Part shown: piece after piece, positions 1-7,555 of the stretch
Layout: every line of letters begins with the position of its first letter
Position numbering within the stretch: the first letter of the stretch is position 1
NCBI GenBank assembly: GCA_024236395.1
Contig: JACKKO010000002.1
Location: forward strand, 62,001 to 126,000
Origin: Hyphomicrobiales bacterium
GTDB taxonomy: Bacteria > Pseudomonadota > Alphaproteobacteria > Rickettsiales > JACKKO01
Direction: 5' to 3'
DNA: 64,000 nucleotides
Notes under the pieces: generated by a model
What the model was told of the DNA's origin: nothing
The model's input: the letters and a program-made list of their open reading frames with translations, nothing else
Databases searched by the model: none
Program-made: the position numbers and the translations under genes

Positions 1-762
1 CTAACCACAGCTCATCCCCGTCTTTTTCAACAGACGTGGGTTCGGCCCTCCAGTGAGTGTTACCTCACCTTCAGCCTGGCCATGGCTAGATCACCCGGTT
101 TCGAGTCTAATGCTACATACTAAATCGCGCAGTTAACACTTGCTTTCGCTACGCCTACACCTAACGGCTTAAGCTTGCATGCAACACTAAGTTGCTGACC
201 CATTATACAAGAGGTACGCCGTCAGGGCATAAAGCCCCTCCGACTGCTTGTAAGCATCCGGTTTCAGGTTCTATTTCACTCCCCTCGTCGGGGTTCTTTT
301 CGCCTTTCCCTCACGGTACTGGTTCACTATCGGTCGATTGCGAGTACTTAGGCTTGGAGGGCGGTCCCCCCATGTTCAGACAGGATTTCACGTGTCCCGC
401 CTTACTCGGATCTTTATGTGCTTTCTACCCGTACGGGGCTATCACCCACTATGGCCCACCTTTCCAGATGGTTCCAGTTCTTACACATAAAGCATTGGCC
501 TGATCCCCGTTCGCTCGTCACTACTAGGAGAGTCTCTTTTGATGTCCTTTCCTCCGGCTACTTAGATATTTCAGTTCACCGGGTTTGCTTCCTGATCCTA
601 TGTATTCAGATCAGGATGACCCATACGGGCCGGGTTTCCCCATTCGGAAATCCGCGGATCAAAGGGTGTTGGCCCCTCCCCGCGGCTTATCGCAGCCTGC
701 TACGTCCTTCATCGCCTGCAATCGCCAAGGCATCCACCAGATGCTCTTATATTGCTTATTAT
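1..762 (-). rRNA. rrl: 23S ribosomal RNA, 5' part (cut by window edge)
   Basis: Read on the minus strand, this is the 5' third of a bacterial large-subunit rRNA. The conserved GGTGGATGCC near the 5' end lies at 738-729 and is followed by the GCGATGAAGGACGTAGCAGG segment. Position 1 falls in the conserved GGAGGGCCGAACC...GTTGAAAAAG segment, roughly E. coli position 800-850. The mature 5' end near 762 is estimated by analogy with E. coli. No 16S rRNA, tRNA-Ile or tRNA-Ala precedes it; the next gene upstream encodes a protein. Small reading frames across this stretch are not genes. Confidence 0.97.
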
Positions 763-897
763 CCCTTGAGATTTCGATGCTGTGTGCAGAACTAAACTTG
801 CCACACATATACAGCATCAGCAACTCAGCATGACAACAGGCCACAACGACCTATATGTCATACGGTTACTTAATTATAGGATGTCAAAATATTCACA

Positions 898-910
898 TTG
901 TCAAACAGCA
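898..910 (-). promoter_or_regulatory. boxA-like rRNA antitermination site
   Basis: On the minus strand TGCTGTTTGACAA matches the E. coli rrn boxA (TGCTCTTTAACAA) at 11 of 13 positions. It lies in the leader between the promoter and the 23S gene, where a NusB/NusE-binding boxA is expected. It supports the view that this 23S unit is transcribed independently. Confidence 0.7.
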
Positions 911-931
911 ACCCATCGCTGGGAGGAATGG

Positions 932-960
932 GTTATAGGCTTATACCGGGTCTATGTCAA
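932..960 (-). promoter_or_regulatory. Sigma-70-type promoter of the 23S rRNA gene
   Basis: On the minus strand there is a perfect -35 TTGACA (960-955), a 17-nt spacer and -10 TATAAC (937-932). Transcription should start near 925, about 160 nt before the mature 23S 5' end. Its strength fits an rRNA promoter. A short CCCAT/ATGGG hairpin (910-932) lies at the start of the leader. Confidence 0.85.
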
Positions 961-1055
961 CAGAAATAACAGTGATTTTTAGGGTGTTTTGTAAGAGGGG
1001 TACTATTCACGATTATCTAGGAGAAAACTTAGAATAAAAGAACCACCTGGTCACT

Positions 1056-2861
1056 TCATAATCCATTATTTTCACTTCCTTTTCTTCGCCTGTAGTAAAT
1101 AAATCGCATTTTGTCATTCTGATAAACAACCTGCTCATGCAACGTAAAGTATTTTATTCCTAAAGGTGTATGCATTTCTACCTTCGCCATCTCACCATCA
1201 TCCCAGCGTTCTGCAGGAATTAATACCGGGCCTGCCCAGTAACGGACAAATGCTTTATAATACTCTGGCACCGGCAGCCACTCCGTGACTTCTTCATAGT
1301 GGGCCTCAAAGACAGAGTCCTGTATAATTTCCATATCAGAAAGATAGCGCGGAAATGTTTTAGAATGGCCAAAGTTTACGCCCAAAATAATATAGTCTGG
1401 CTTTAAGGAAAGTACATATTCTCCATCCCCTTTATAGTGCCCTGGCGCATTTTGGAACGGGGCACGTTTAGCCTCTGGATCGAGTACGCGGCGAGCAATA
1501 TGTTTATCTACCAGTCCAAGCATATCAATATAATGGTAATCCGTTGCAAAATATGGCATAGCGCCCACTGAATTAATTGCAATCACCGCACCTTTTGCCC
1601 AATGCTCATTGATATAATTTCCCACCACATACCCAGCCACAGCAGCAATAGTTGGCGGTGTCTGTGAGAAAAAGTGTTCCGGCTCCTGCTCTTCAACACC
1701 CATATCAACCTTGGAAACAATCTTGATTTTCTCTGTTTCATAGAAGGAAAGCTGCAACAATACTGCCAGTGCAAGCACAAGCGTGTAAGTATTAAGCAAC
1801 GCCCATTGATGCTTTTTTTGTAAATCGGCAACATACCAGCCGATACTGAGCAGCGATAAAAATATGACCGGGATTAGAAAGCGATAATAATGCATATAAT
1901 CCCCGCCTGAGAGAATTATATAAACAATATAACACACTGATACCCAAAGATAATACAAAGAAGACAAGCGATTCACACTTCGCCGCAACAAGGAAACTGC
2001 TGCCAATACACCAAACAGAATCAAGAACGGCGCATATAGAAATACCCCCTCAAATGCGTAGCTAATGCCGTCTTTCAGCTTAATTTCCAGAGGAATTCCA
2101 TAACTTTTGGCATAGAACGTATTAGGCAGCCATTCCCCATAATAGGCGTGTCTCCAGAAAATGTGCAGCAGTACAATGATGGTATAAGGAAGGCCAAGGG
2201 CAAAACAACAGACAAAAAACCGTGACGGCTGCCGTAAAAGATAAAATATTGCCACAAATATAAAACTTATCAGGAAAAACACCCCGCCATCCGGGCGAGT
2301 AAGTGTGGCTAGTGCATAAGCAAATGATGCCACCACCAACCAGGAGACCGCCTGCCCATTATGCCGCATCGCCAACAATGTAAAAATAAAGCCTGCCCCC
2401 ACGAACAGACAATAGAGGTCTGTTTCCAACCCAGCAAATATCCACCCAATAAAACCGGCTGATGTAACAAACAGAAATAGCGGTAAAATAACACCATAAT
2501 CAGAACGTACATTTCTGCTGGTATCACGCTGCTTCAGCACATACCAAACCAGCAGCACGAACATACCCAGATAGGCGAGAGCGCTTACTATGCGTGCAGC
2601 CAGCAAAAGGTCAATCCCCAATGCACCCAGCACTGCGGTTAGCATGATAAACAGGAAGTTGGTATAGCCCTCAACGCGCTCACCAACATTCCAGACAAGT
2701 CCATCACCATTCAGGAAATTGCGAACATATCTTAGGGAAATATAAGCATCATCATGCAGTATATGAAGGTTGAAATAAACGAGAATAGCCGCAAAAACTG
2801 CTCCAAAAACACAGAGCAACAGCAACAAGTGCGGTATTTCCGTAACTTCCTTTTTAGGCAC
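1056..2861 (-). CDS. GT-C fold membrane glycosyltransferase-like protein
   Basis: 601-aa polytopic inner-membrane protein. The N-terminal half is a run of hydrophobic helices. The first periplasmic loop carries an Asp pair (HDDAYISLRYVRN, residues about 36-48) and GERVEGYTNF. This is the pattern of GT-C enzymes of the ArnT/AftB type that use polyprenyl-phosphate sugar donors. The C-terminal ~200 residues (from about residue 400) are soluble and rich in aromatic residues, probably periplasmic. Acceptor and sugar are unknown. The start is GTG at 2861; no in-frame ATG fits before the first helix. It lies 13 nt after ydbL in the same direction and ends before the 23S promoter with no clear terminator. 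Confidence 0.75.
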   Translation of the reverse strand: MPKKEVTEIPHLLLLLCVFGAVFAAILVYFNLHILHDDAYISLRYVRNFLNGDGLVWNVGERVEGYTNFLFIMLTAVLGALGIDLLLAARIVSALAYLGMFVLLVWYVLKQRDTSRNVRSDYGVILPLFLFVTSAGFIGWIFAGLETDLYCLFVGAGFIFTLLAMRHNGQAVSWLVVASFAYALATLTRPDGGVFFLISFIFVAIFYLLRQPSRFFVCCFALGLPYTIIVLLHIFWRHAYYGEWLPNTFYAKSYGIPLEIKLKDGISYAFEGVFLYAPFLILFGVLAAVSLLRRSVNRLSSLYYLWVSVCYIVYIILSGGDYMHYYRFLIPVIFLSLLSIGWYVADLQKKHQWALLNTYTLVLALAVLLQLSFYETEKIKIVSKVDMGVEEQEPEHFFSQTPPTIAAVAGYVVGNYINEHWAKGAVIAINSVGAMPYFATDYHYIDMLGLVDKHIARRVLDPEAKRAPFQNAPGHYKGDGEYVLSLKPDYIILGVNFGHSKTFPRYLSDMEIIQDSVFEAHYEEVTEWLPVPEYYKAFVRYWAGPVLIPAERWDDGEMAKVEMHTPLGIKYFTLHEQVVYQNDKMRFIYYRRRKGSENNGL

Positions 2862-2874
2862 CGGCTGCTACCAA

Positions 2875-3210
2875 CTAGCGTTTTTGCCAGTTTCCAGAAG
2901 TATCCTGATACTTTGCACCAGAAGGCAATTTTGCGATTATCTGCTCTGCAGCAAGCTTGGCCACGATATCCACCGGCTGACCATTCTCACGTGAAATACG
3001 CTCATACTCCTGCTTACGCTTATCATTAATTTCACTCACCAGCGCCGATATTTCCGCCCCGCCACCAAGCGCCTTGACATAGCCGGTTGGAAGTTCACCC
3101 ACCAACCCTTCCGTACGGGCTGATTGCAGATCTATTGCCAGCACCGGCAATGCCACCAGCATTACCACGCTTACCACAATTAAACTTAATCCTCCAGATA
3201 AGATATTCAT
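2875..3210 (-). CDS. ydbL: YdbL family periplasmic protein (DUF1318)
   Basis: 111 aa with an N-terminal signal peptide ending near VLA-ID. The body follows E. coli YdbL: an 'SARTEGLVGELPTGYV' segment, then 'VSEINDKRKQEYERIS', then a C-terminal 'YQDTSGNWQKR'. A GGAGG ribosome-binding site precedes the ATG. It is the third gene of the ydbH-ynbE-ydbL set. In E. coli YdbH and YnbE act together in moving phospholipids to the outer membrane, and YdbL is their periplasmic partner. The function here is transferred from that family. Confidence 0.88.
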   Translation of the reverse strand: MNILSGGLSLIVVSVVMLVALPVLAIDLQSARTEGLVGELPTGYVKALGGGAEISALVSEINDKRKQEYERISRENGQPVDIVAKLAAEQIIAKLPSGAKYQDTSGNWQKR

Positions 3211-3219
3211 ACTAACCTC

Positions 3220-3411
3220 CTAGAATATATCAGGATTGCTTGTTATTGCCTCCTTAACATCCTTCTCAATTTCCACCTTTACACGGTGCTCGATGTTAAC
3301 ATTCAGATTGATCTCAATAGGCTTATCTGGAGCTTGCACCTGCACTTTTGGTGTACATGCAGCTACCAGTATCAACAGCCCCAAATAGCATGTATTTTTT
3401 AATGTATTCAT
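3220..3411 (-). CDS. ynbE: YnbE family lipoprotein
   Basis: 63-aa lipoprotein with signal sequence and lipobox LVAAC (Cys19), followed by the family-typical 'PDKPIEINLNVNIEHRVKVEIEKD' region, seen here around residues 29-52. In E. coli YnbE sits in the outer membrane and stacks beta-strands onto the end of YdbH to form a lipid-conducting bridge. Its ATG overlaps the ydbH stop (ATGA, 3408-3411), so translation is probably coupled. Confidence 0.9.
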   Translation of the reverse strand: MNTLKNTCYLGLLILVAACTPKVQVQAPDKPIEINLNVNIEHRVKVEIEKDVKEAITSNPDIF

Positions 3412-4832
3412 GGCGTGTCCTGCATATGTAATAATTGCCGAATATCCCCCATCGGCAGGATACTCTGTTGCAACAACGGCATCAGATCCCCGCTGAGGGA
3501 TACGTTCAGGTTCACCGGACGGTCACCAAAAACCTCAGGATTTTTTCCCTGCAGCTTAAGGCGAATTTCCGATTTTCCACCCGCAGTAGATGATACCAGA
3601 ATTTTGAGTGAATCATACTGGAAATTTTGCAATGCCTGCCGCACCATATCTACTTGCGCATTACCGCCTGCCGGTAATGCCTCAGGTGATGCGGTTAACG
3701 TGCCACCACCAAGGGAGTCTGCTTCCCCTTGTTGCAAACCAACCCGTCCATCCGGGTAGTACAGCACTGGAATTTTTCCGCTGATCCTGCCCGTCCCCTG
3801 CACTTTTCCATTACTGACCAGATTGAGTAGTGTTCCAAGCTCCAGTCGACGGATTGTTACCGGAATACGGATCGGCTTTTCAAACGCTAACGGAATACGT
3901 ACATCTGCAGCTTGTACATTGCCACCGCCCCATGGCAAACGGAATTGCTTTATCAACAGCAACCCCTGCTCTGGCGTGGCATAGGGTAACCGCAGACGAA
4001 TATCCGCCTGCGTATGTAAATCACTGTCTTTGACCTCAAGCTGTGCCTGCAGTAGCTCTGGATCTGCCTGGTACGCACCACTAAGATGCAGAAGTGGGAT
4101 TTCAGAACCTGCACCGGCGATCTTGATATCCGGAATCTGCACTACGCCTTTCCATTCCCTGACATTCTGCATTAATGCCGAAGTAACCTTAACTACTCCG
4201 GTGTTCACACGGATTTTTCCAGATTGTGCCGTAATCGCGGAAGTCTGTATGTCTAAGCGTGCGGCTTCACCCCGAGAGAATGCTATCTGTGCGTTAGTTT
4301 CCGCATGCCAGTTACTGCCGCGCAAGGAAAGCTGAAGATTCTGCATTGCAGCCTGCGCAGGCAACCATTGCTGAAGGGCAGCAAAATCAAAGGCAATCGC
4401 TTTTTCACTGGGATCACCCGGTGATTTTTGAGAATGTAGCAACGGGTGCTGCATCAAGGCTTCAAGCCCCTCTATAAACCACTTTCCTTCCGCCTGATAA
4501 GCAGCAATACGTAGCCCATCCAGTTGCACCTTCTGCACATAACCATGAAATATTTCAGGCAGCCGGTAAACCAGCGCCAGGTAATCCGCTTTCAATGCTG
4601 CGTACTCTGGCCCCAGTTGCAACTGGCGCATGACCAGCCCTTTATGATCCAGACGCTCTATTTTGAACCGCACATCCCTGATGCCAATTTTTTGCAACCC
4701 AGAGCCCAGAGCCCGCTCTAGTGGCCTCTGATAAGCAATATGATTCCAGTTATTAAAGAGTAAGATTGCCGCCATGACCTGCAGAGATAACAACCAGAGC
4801 ACCACGCAGATCAAACGCACTAGCCAGCGCAT
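3408..4832 (-). CDS. ydbH: YdbH, AsmA-like intermembrane lipid transport protein (short form)
   Basis: About 474 aa with one N-terminal transmembrane helix (residues 5-25) and a long beta-rich periplasmic region. The C-terminal third has the YdbH signature: 'GTGRISGKIPVLYYPDGR', then 'GEADSLGGGTLTASPEA', then 'VFGDRPVNLNVSLSGDL'. E. coli YdbH is about 880 aa, so this is a compact version. The family spans the periplasm and moves phospholipids outward, redundantly with TamB and YhdP. The start is ATG at 4832 in a TGATG overlap with the thrB stop; a GTG one codon upstream is also possible. Confidence 0.87.
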   Translation of the reverse strand: MRWLVRLICVVLWLLSLQVMAAILLFNNWNHIAYQRPLERALGSGLQKIGIRDVRFKIERLDHKGLVMRQLQLGPEYAALKADYLALVYRLPEIFHGYVQKVQLDGLRIAAYQAEGKWFIEGLEALMQHPLLHSQKSPGDPSEKAIAFDFAALQQWLPAQAAMQNLQLSLRGSNWHAETNAQIAFSRGEAARLDIQTSAITAQSGKIRVNTGVVKVTSALMQNVREWKGVVQIPDIKIAGAGSEIPLLHLSGAYQADPELLQAQLEVKDSDLHTQADIRLRLPYATPEQGLLLIKQFRLPWGGGNVQAADVRIPLAFEKPIRIPVTIRRLELGTLLNLVSNGKVQGTGRISGKIPVLYYPDGRVGLQQGEADSLGGGTLTASPEALPAGGNAQVDMVRQALQNFQYDSLKILVSSTAGGKSEIRLKLQGKNPEVFGDRPVNLNVSLSGDLMPLLQQSILPMGDIRQLLHMQDTP

Positions 4833-5791
4833 CACAGCCCGTACTCAGCAATGGTTTTCACCTGCATATGAAAACGTACTTTCGTGAGATACTCCGCCGG
4901 ATCTTTGGGGGTCACCAGCGCGCCTTCCACCGGGTGCAGCCAGTCATGCAAACGACTGAGAAAAAAACGCATCGCCGCACCGGTACATAGCACCGGTAAC
5001 GTCCGCATTTCTTCATCTGAAAGCGGACGAACGGTATGATACGCACGCAGCAGATATCCGGCCTTGGTAATATTAAACTCGTAGGTAGGCTCAAAACACC
5101 AGGCGTTCATGCAAATGGCCAGATCATACACAAACATATCCGTACAGGCGAAATAGTAATCAATAATACCGGAAAGCGTCTGCCCCTGGAAAAATACATT
5201 ATCCGGGAATAAATCCGCATGAATCACCCCGGAAGGAAGCTGCGCAGGCCAACGTGCCTCTATATCTGCAAGTGTATAGGCAATTTCCTGGCGAATACCC
5301 GTACGGAACCGCTCTACCTGTTCTCCCAGCCCGTTGGCCTGCTGCCGCCAATGTGATATACCCATCGTATTCACACGTTCCATTGCAAACGATTCCGCCG
5401 CAATATGCATATGTGCCAACCACTCACCCAATGCTGCACAATGCACATTCTGTATACGCCGCACCGATTGCCCCTCCAGAAAGGTGACAATCGCCGCTGC
5501 TTTGCCATGTATCTGTTGCAACACCTCACCATGTGCATCATGCACTGGCACCGGACACGGAATCCCCTGCCCTGCCAAATGCTCCATCAGGTTGAGAAAA
5601 AAGGGCAATTCTTCAATATTTGTACGCTTCTCATAGACGGTAAGAATGTAGCGTCCGCTGGAAGTATCCAGCAAGTAGTTCGAATTTTCCACCCCTTCGG
5701 CGATACCACGCCAACGCACTAACGCCCCTAGCTTATACTTAGCAAGCAAAGCTACTAGATCCGTATCAGAAAGGTGAGTGTAAACAGCCAA
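4832..5791 (-). CDS. thrB: Homoserine kinase, APH-like type
   Basis: 319 aa. Phosphorylates L-homoserine with ATP, the penultimate step of threonine synthesis. It belongs to the aminoglycoside-phosphotransferase-fold ThrB found in Alphaproteobacteria, not the GHMP type. Visible motifs: 'GIAEGVENSNYLL' in the N-lobe (residues about 29-41), the catalytic loop HADLFPDN (about 190-197) and the metal-binding 'IIDYYFAC'. The start is TTG at 5791: an in-frame TAG lies three codons upstream, and MAVYT matches the usual N-terminus. It follows the VirB7-like gene by 40 nt and couples to ydbH downstream. Confidence 0.95.
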   Translation of the reverse strand: MAVYTHLSDTDLVALLAKYKLGALVRWRGIAEGVENSNYLLDTSSGRYILTVYEKRTNIEELPFFLNLMEHLAGQGIPCPVPVHDAHGEVLQQIHGKAAAIVTFLEGQSVRRIQNVHCAALGEWLAHMHIAAESFAMERVNTMGISHWRQQANGLGEQVERFRTGIRQEIAYTLADIEARWPAQLPSGVIHADLFPDNVFFQGQTLSGIIDYYFACTDMFVYDLAICMNAWCFEPTYEFNITKAGYLLRAYHTVRPLSDEEMRTLPVLCTGAAMRFFLSRLHDWLHPVEGALVTPKDPAEYLTKVRFHMQVKTIAEYGL

Positions 5792-5831
5792 GACGCACTA
5801 CATACCCATCACGAATGCGCCTGCTCCGTCA

Positions 5832-5978
5832 TTAAGCCTGGAGCATGGAGCTATTGACCGGACGACGGTCACATGGGCTATTTTCTGCCCCAACGCACGG
5901 GCTTTTTAGTTCCGGCTGCTTCTTCTGACAGCCTTGGGCCATTATGGCAATCAACAGAATAAATACGATTTTTTTCAT
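5832..5978 (-). CDS. Small VirB7-like lipoprotein of the T4SS
   Basis: 48 aa: MKKIVFILLIAIMAQGC, then a short Cys- and Pro-containing tail with SPCVGAENSPCDRRPVN. The first 17 residues are a lipoprotein signal with the lipobox MAQGC. Small outer-membrane lipoproteins next to virB genes are usually VirB7, which stabilises VirB9 in the core complex. The two further cysteines could form disulfides. It lies directly after the fourth virB6 in the same direction. VirB7 proteins are too short and variable for certainty; position, size and lipobox are the basis. Confidence 0.65.
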   Translation of the reverse strand: MKKIVFILLIAIMAQGCQKKQPELKSPCVGAENSPCDRRPVNSSMLQA

Positions 5979-6012
5979 CTCATGCACCCCGGTTTGGTTT
6001 AGTCTTTCCAGT

Positions 6013-6040
6013 ACTATACTAAAAAAACCATCTTTTTCAA
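6013..6040 (-). promoter_or_regulatory. Possible promoter for the VirB7-like gene and thrB
   Basis: On the minus strand TTGAAA (6040-6035), a 16-nt spacer and TATAGT (6018-6013) lie 34 nt before the ATG of the small lipoprotein. It overlaps a hairpin that may end the virB6 transcript, so the lipoprotein and thrB may form a separate unit. Confidence 0.5.
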
Positions 6041-6048
6041 AGTGGTTT
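6021..6048 (-). terminator. Terminator-like hairpin after the virB operon
   Basis: On the minus strand AAACCAC-TTT, a short A-rich loop and AAAG-A-TGGTTT form a stem with one bulge, followed by a run of seven T (6027-6021). It comes 59 nt after the stop of the last virB6. It could attenuate transcription into the lipoprotein gene. Confidence 0.5.
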
Positions 6049-6106
6049 CCGCCAATATCCCGTTTAACGTTCTGAAAAACGGAAGATGTATCCCCATTGC
6101 ACGCTG

Positions 6107-7552
6107 CTACTTCTTCTTAAAGCTACTGAAGGTCTCCCAAGCCACCGGGAAGTTCCCCAACGCCGTGGTAAATGCCCCGGAGATATTGCTGGCAGCTGTT
6201 TCTGTCCACCTTACCATCTGTACCATTGCAGTCAGTAGTACCGTAATAGTTAACAGTACGTAGAAGTCCATATTTTGAATATCCAGAATGGTACCCCCAA
6301 GTGGCAAATCCGTTGCCGAATTCGTGGGAATAATCTGCCAAAAATACAGTGTCTGATCCTTCCCGCCAAACTGGGCATCCCCCCAATGACGATAACAAAC
6401 CATCCCTTTTTCACTATCTAGCGCCGCCCGGAAAAAGCCATAAATCACCTGATGAAACATATTGATAAATGCCATCATCATTACCGGCTGAAGCGTAAAA
6501 TTAATCAGCTGACGCATCCAGTTATCAAACAGCTCTTTTGTTTCCTTGAAGAGGATAAACGCAAAGAAAATGGGCATCAGGGCATAAAGAATATAGCGCA
6601 CCACCATCGCCAGCAGGAAAATACGAAGTACATAAATTGAGGCGTAGAGATAGGATACGATGCCACCAATCAGTACCATGCTGTATGCCCACCCAAACCA
6701 GCCTGTTGCCCCTGCCGCAAGGATAAGTTTGGCAAACTTGAAGTCAAAAAGCATGCTTAACAGGTTATCCGCCCCATTGAACATGCCGTCTGTTGGCGTA
6801 GTCTGTTTGGTTAAAATATCTGTAACAGGCACATAGAGTGGGGACGATTCCGGCACACCACCAAACAGAGAAGCAAATGTCACCGACGTACCCTGGATAA
6901 AGGTTTCCAGAGTTTGCCTAATGTAGAAATCCATATAATCCCAGGCATTGCCAGAACCAATAAATGCCCATACCAACACCAGTTTAATTACAAACAGCAT
7001 TGCCTGATAGGGATTTGGCTTCACCGCCCCAAATGCCAGCACAATACCATAAAAAATAATTGCCAGTATCATGGCACTAGAAACAATCTTCTGCCACGGC
7101 GTCAAACCACTACTGCATATAGACGACGCGGTACCACACGTTACCAGATTATTGAATACATACTGAATTCCAATATTCAGGTTATGCTGAACCTTGATAA
7201 TCAACCAGGTGATAATGCCTACACGGAATGGTCCTTGCTCTGTAAAAACTGGTACATAACCAGTAGGCGAACTGCTGTCTAATGTGTAACCTGACACCTC
7301 GTATAACACCAAGTCCATATATAAGCGCTCACTCTCCGGCAGCGGAAACTGCCCGGATAATGCCTGATAAATAAAGAAACAATCCGGATCAATCGGGTAC
7401 ACAGATGGATCCCCTATTACCGGGTCATTCGCCGTTGTAGAGCCTGGTGGACGCGGATCGCGCCCACGCATCACCTCCGGCTTCAGCACACAACCGCCCA
7501 GTATGGCTGAAAGCACTGCAAAGAGGATAAATTGTGATAACCAGCGTAGCAT
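6107..7552 (-). CDS. VirB6/TrbL family T4SS inner-membrane protein (fourth paralogue), lipoprotein-type N-terminus
   Basis: 481 aa. VirB6 proteins form the polytopic inner-membrane channel of vir-type T4SS. The N-terminus is a lipoprotein signal with lipobox ILGGC (Cys21), unusual for this family. Several transmembrane helices follow from about residue 150. The conserved core is 'ALMPIFFAFILFKETKELF' then 'NWMRQLINFTLQPVMM', which aligns with the three paralogues upstream. It starts 3 nt after the previous stop, so it is co-transcribed. Confidence 0.85.
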   Translation of the reverse strand: MLRWLSQFILFAVLSAILGGCVLKPEVMRGRDPRPPGSTTANDPVIGDPSVYPIDPDCFFIYQALSGQFPLPESERLYMDLVLYEVSGYTLDSSSPTGYVPVFTEQGPFRVGIITWLIIKVQHNLNIGIQYVFNNLVTCGTASSICSSGLTPWQKIVSSAMILAIIFYGIVLAFGAVKPNPYQAMLFVIKLVLVWAFIGSGNAWDYMDFYIRQTLETFIQGTSVTFASLFGGVPESSPLYVPVTDILTKQTTPTDGMFNGADNLLSMLFDFKFAKLILAAGATGWFGWAYSMVLIGGIVSYLYASIYVLRIFLLAMVVRYILYALMPIFFAFILFKETKELFDNWMRQLINFTLQPVMMMAFINMFHQVIYGFFRAALDSEKGMVCYRHWGDAQFGGKDQTLYFWQIIPTNSATDLPLGGTILDIQNMDFYVLLTITVLLTAMVQMVRWTETAASNISGAFTTALGNFPVAWETFSSFKKK

Positions 7553-7555
7553 ACG

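Noticed and set aside
877..903. Second rRNA promoter (TTGACA...TATAAT)
   Set aside because: Spacer is 20 nt and the TTGACA is part of the boxA-like site; the upstream pair at 932-960 fits better.
192..982. Several open frames of 60-125 codons on both strands
   Set aside because: They lie inside the 23S rRNA gene and its leader; conserved rRNA sequence explains the region.
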